From the NCBI GenBank assembly GCA_027603945.1, contig JADIIU010000205.1:1-15109 (forward strand): a stretch of 15,109 nt of DNA, given 5' to 3'. Under the pieces are notes generated by a model. That model saw only the letters and a program-made list of their open reading frames with translations, had not been told where the DNA came from and did not search any database. Position 1 is the first letter of the stretch, and the number at the start of each line of letters is the position of its first letter. Both the position numbers and the translations under genes were made by a program. The stretch comes from Terramyces sp. JEL0728 (lineage: Eukaryota; Chytridiomycota; Chytridiomycetes; Rhizophydiales; Terramycetaceae). Shown one piece after another: positions 9,889 to 15,109 of the stretch.

Positions 9889-10450
9889 AATTAAGAAACA
9901 TTTTAAGTATAAAATACTTTGTTATATTTTTTTCATTTAAATTATTGAAATTTTATAATATTCTATAATGTGTTGTTATAGATATATTAGGTTGTAGAAT
10001 TAAATTATTACCTAATTCCAAAATGAATAGAGATAAGAACTGATTACTAAAAGAAAAAATAGGAATTTTATAACTCTTTTTAAGATAAATTTTCTATTAA
10101 TTACCGATTACTTATTTATGAGATAATACCGAATATTATAGGATTGTAGAATAATGTCTATAATATAAATTCAGTTTGACTAAAGCTATAATGAAATAAT
10201 ATAAATAATAGAATTTAAATATGAAAATAAAAATAGTTATTATAAAAAAAACATTAATCAACAAAAATTAACTACATAATTTTTTAAGATAAGTAATATT
10301 TATGGAGATATAACCCCAATAATAGGAAAAAAATTCAATGTACAATTTTTTTATAAAATGGATAGAGAATTTAGTCGATATATATTAATCAAATATTATG
10401 TCTAAATATATTGATTAATAAGAATAATTTAATAATTTTTTCTTAAAATT
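9889..10450. other. 562-bp region without a recognised gene
   Basis: Lies between the hairpin element after cox1 and the nad4 start. No ORF with recognisable homology, no tRNA cloverleaf and no SSU rRNA signature was seen on either strand. It does contain several inverted repeats: 10-bp arms at 10383-10420, and ATTAGGT/ACCTAAT at 9986-10016. A slightly GC-richer patch reads GGGGTTATATCTCC on the minus strand near 10300-10317. Because the same element precedes the LSU rRNA, this region may hold a structured RNA, but that is inference. It could also be leader or spacer sequence for nad4. Confidence 0.5.
10383..10420. repeat. Inverted repeat with 10-bp perfect arms
   Basis: Arms TATTAATCAA (10383-10392) and TTGATTAATA (10411-10420) flank an 18-base loop. 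It is about 30 bp from copy B of the hairpin element, in the spacer between cox1 and nad4. It could form an RNA or DNA hairpin; the role is unknown. Confidence 0.5.
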
Positions 10451-10499
10451 TCTCTTATTAGAGAGTTTTTTCTTTTTTTTTTAATTTAATTTTATAATT
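10451..10499. repeat. Hairpin plus homopolymer element, copy B
   Basis: Identical to the element at 1385-1432 except for ten instead of nine T in the second T run. On the coding strand it begins two bases after the cox1 TAA, so it forms the immediate 3' flank of cox1, and it is followed by the unassigned spacer. Conservation of a 48-bp string at two far-apart non-coding sites suggests function or recent copying. Confidence 0.7.
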
Positions 10500-10501
10500 A
10501 T

Positions 10502-15109
<4,608 letters not shown>

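Noticed and set aside
10021..10085. Possible tRNA from AGAGATA/TAACTCT ends
   Set aside because: There is no T-arm, no conserved loop and one mismatch in the acceptor stem.

Overview
This 15.1-kb window is a piece of an AT-rich mitochondrial genome with every gene on the minus strand. From 5' to 3' on that strand (high to low coordinates) it holds: cox1 (3' part, split by group I introns), a long unassigned spacer, nad4, a possible 25-residue ORF, atp8, atp6, nad5, cox2 (one group I intron), nad2 in two separate pieces, and the 5' half or more of the large-subunit rRNA. LAGLIDADG endonuclease ORFs lie in three introns (one in cox2, two in cox1). I found no tRNA gene. The host is not certain. 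Group I/LAGLIDADG richness, atp8 next to atp6, and UAG read as leucine fit a chytrid-like or other early-branching fungus, but some green algal mitochondria also read UAG as Leu.

The main result is the genetic code. Conserved genes run through in-frame UAG codons that fall where homologues have Leu. More surprisingly, AAG codons fall where homologues have Met, including the CuA-ligand Met of Cox2 and the invariant Met of the Cox1 AGMPRRIP motif, while conserved lysines are AAA. Every reading frame I could close ends in UAA. The simplest description is UAG = Leu and AAG = Met. This equals 'NAG read as NUG' and could come from changed tRNA anticodons or from A-to-U RNA editing. UAG = Leu has precedents; I know of none for AAG = Met.

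The second result is nad2. Its C-terminal part (starting at the conserved IPP motif, with its own ATG) lies upstream of its N-terminal part (which ends just before that motif). The gene is split and its pieces are in reversed order.

Other structure: a 48/49-bp hairpin plus homopolymer element occurs just upstream of the LSU rRNA and again directly after the cox1 stop codon, facing the unassigned spacer. cox1 has five introns in the window, two of them very short (184 and 286 nt). All exon borders proposed here obey the group I rule (exon ends in T, intron ends in G) and restore reading frame and protein conservation. Together the genes supply subunits of complex I (nad2, nad4, nad5), complex IV (cox1, cox2) and ATP synthase (atp6, atp8), plus part of the ribosome.
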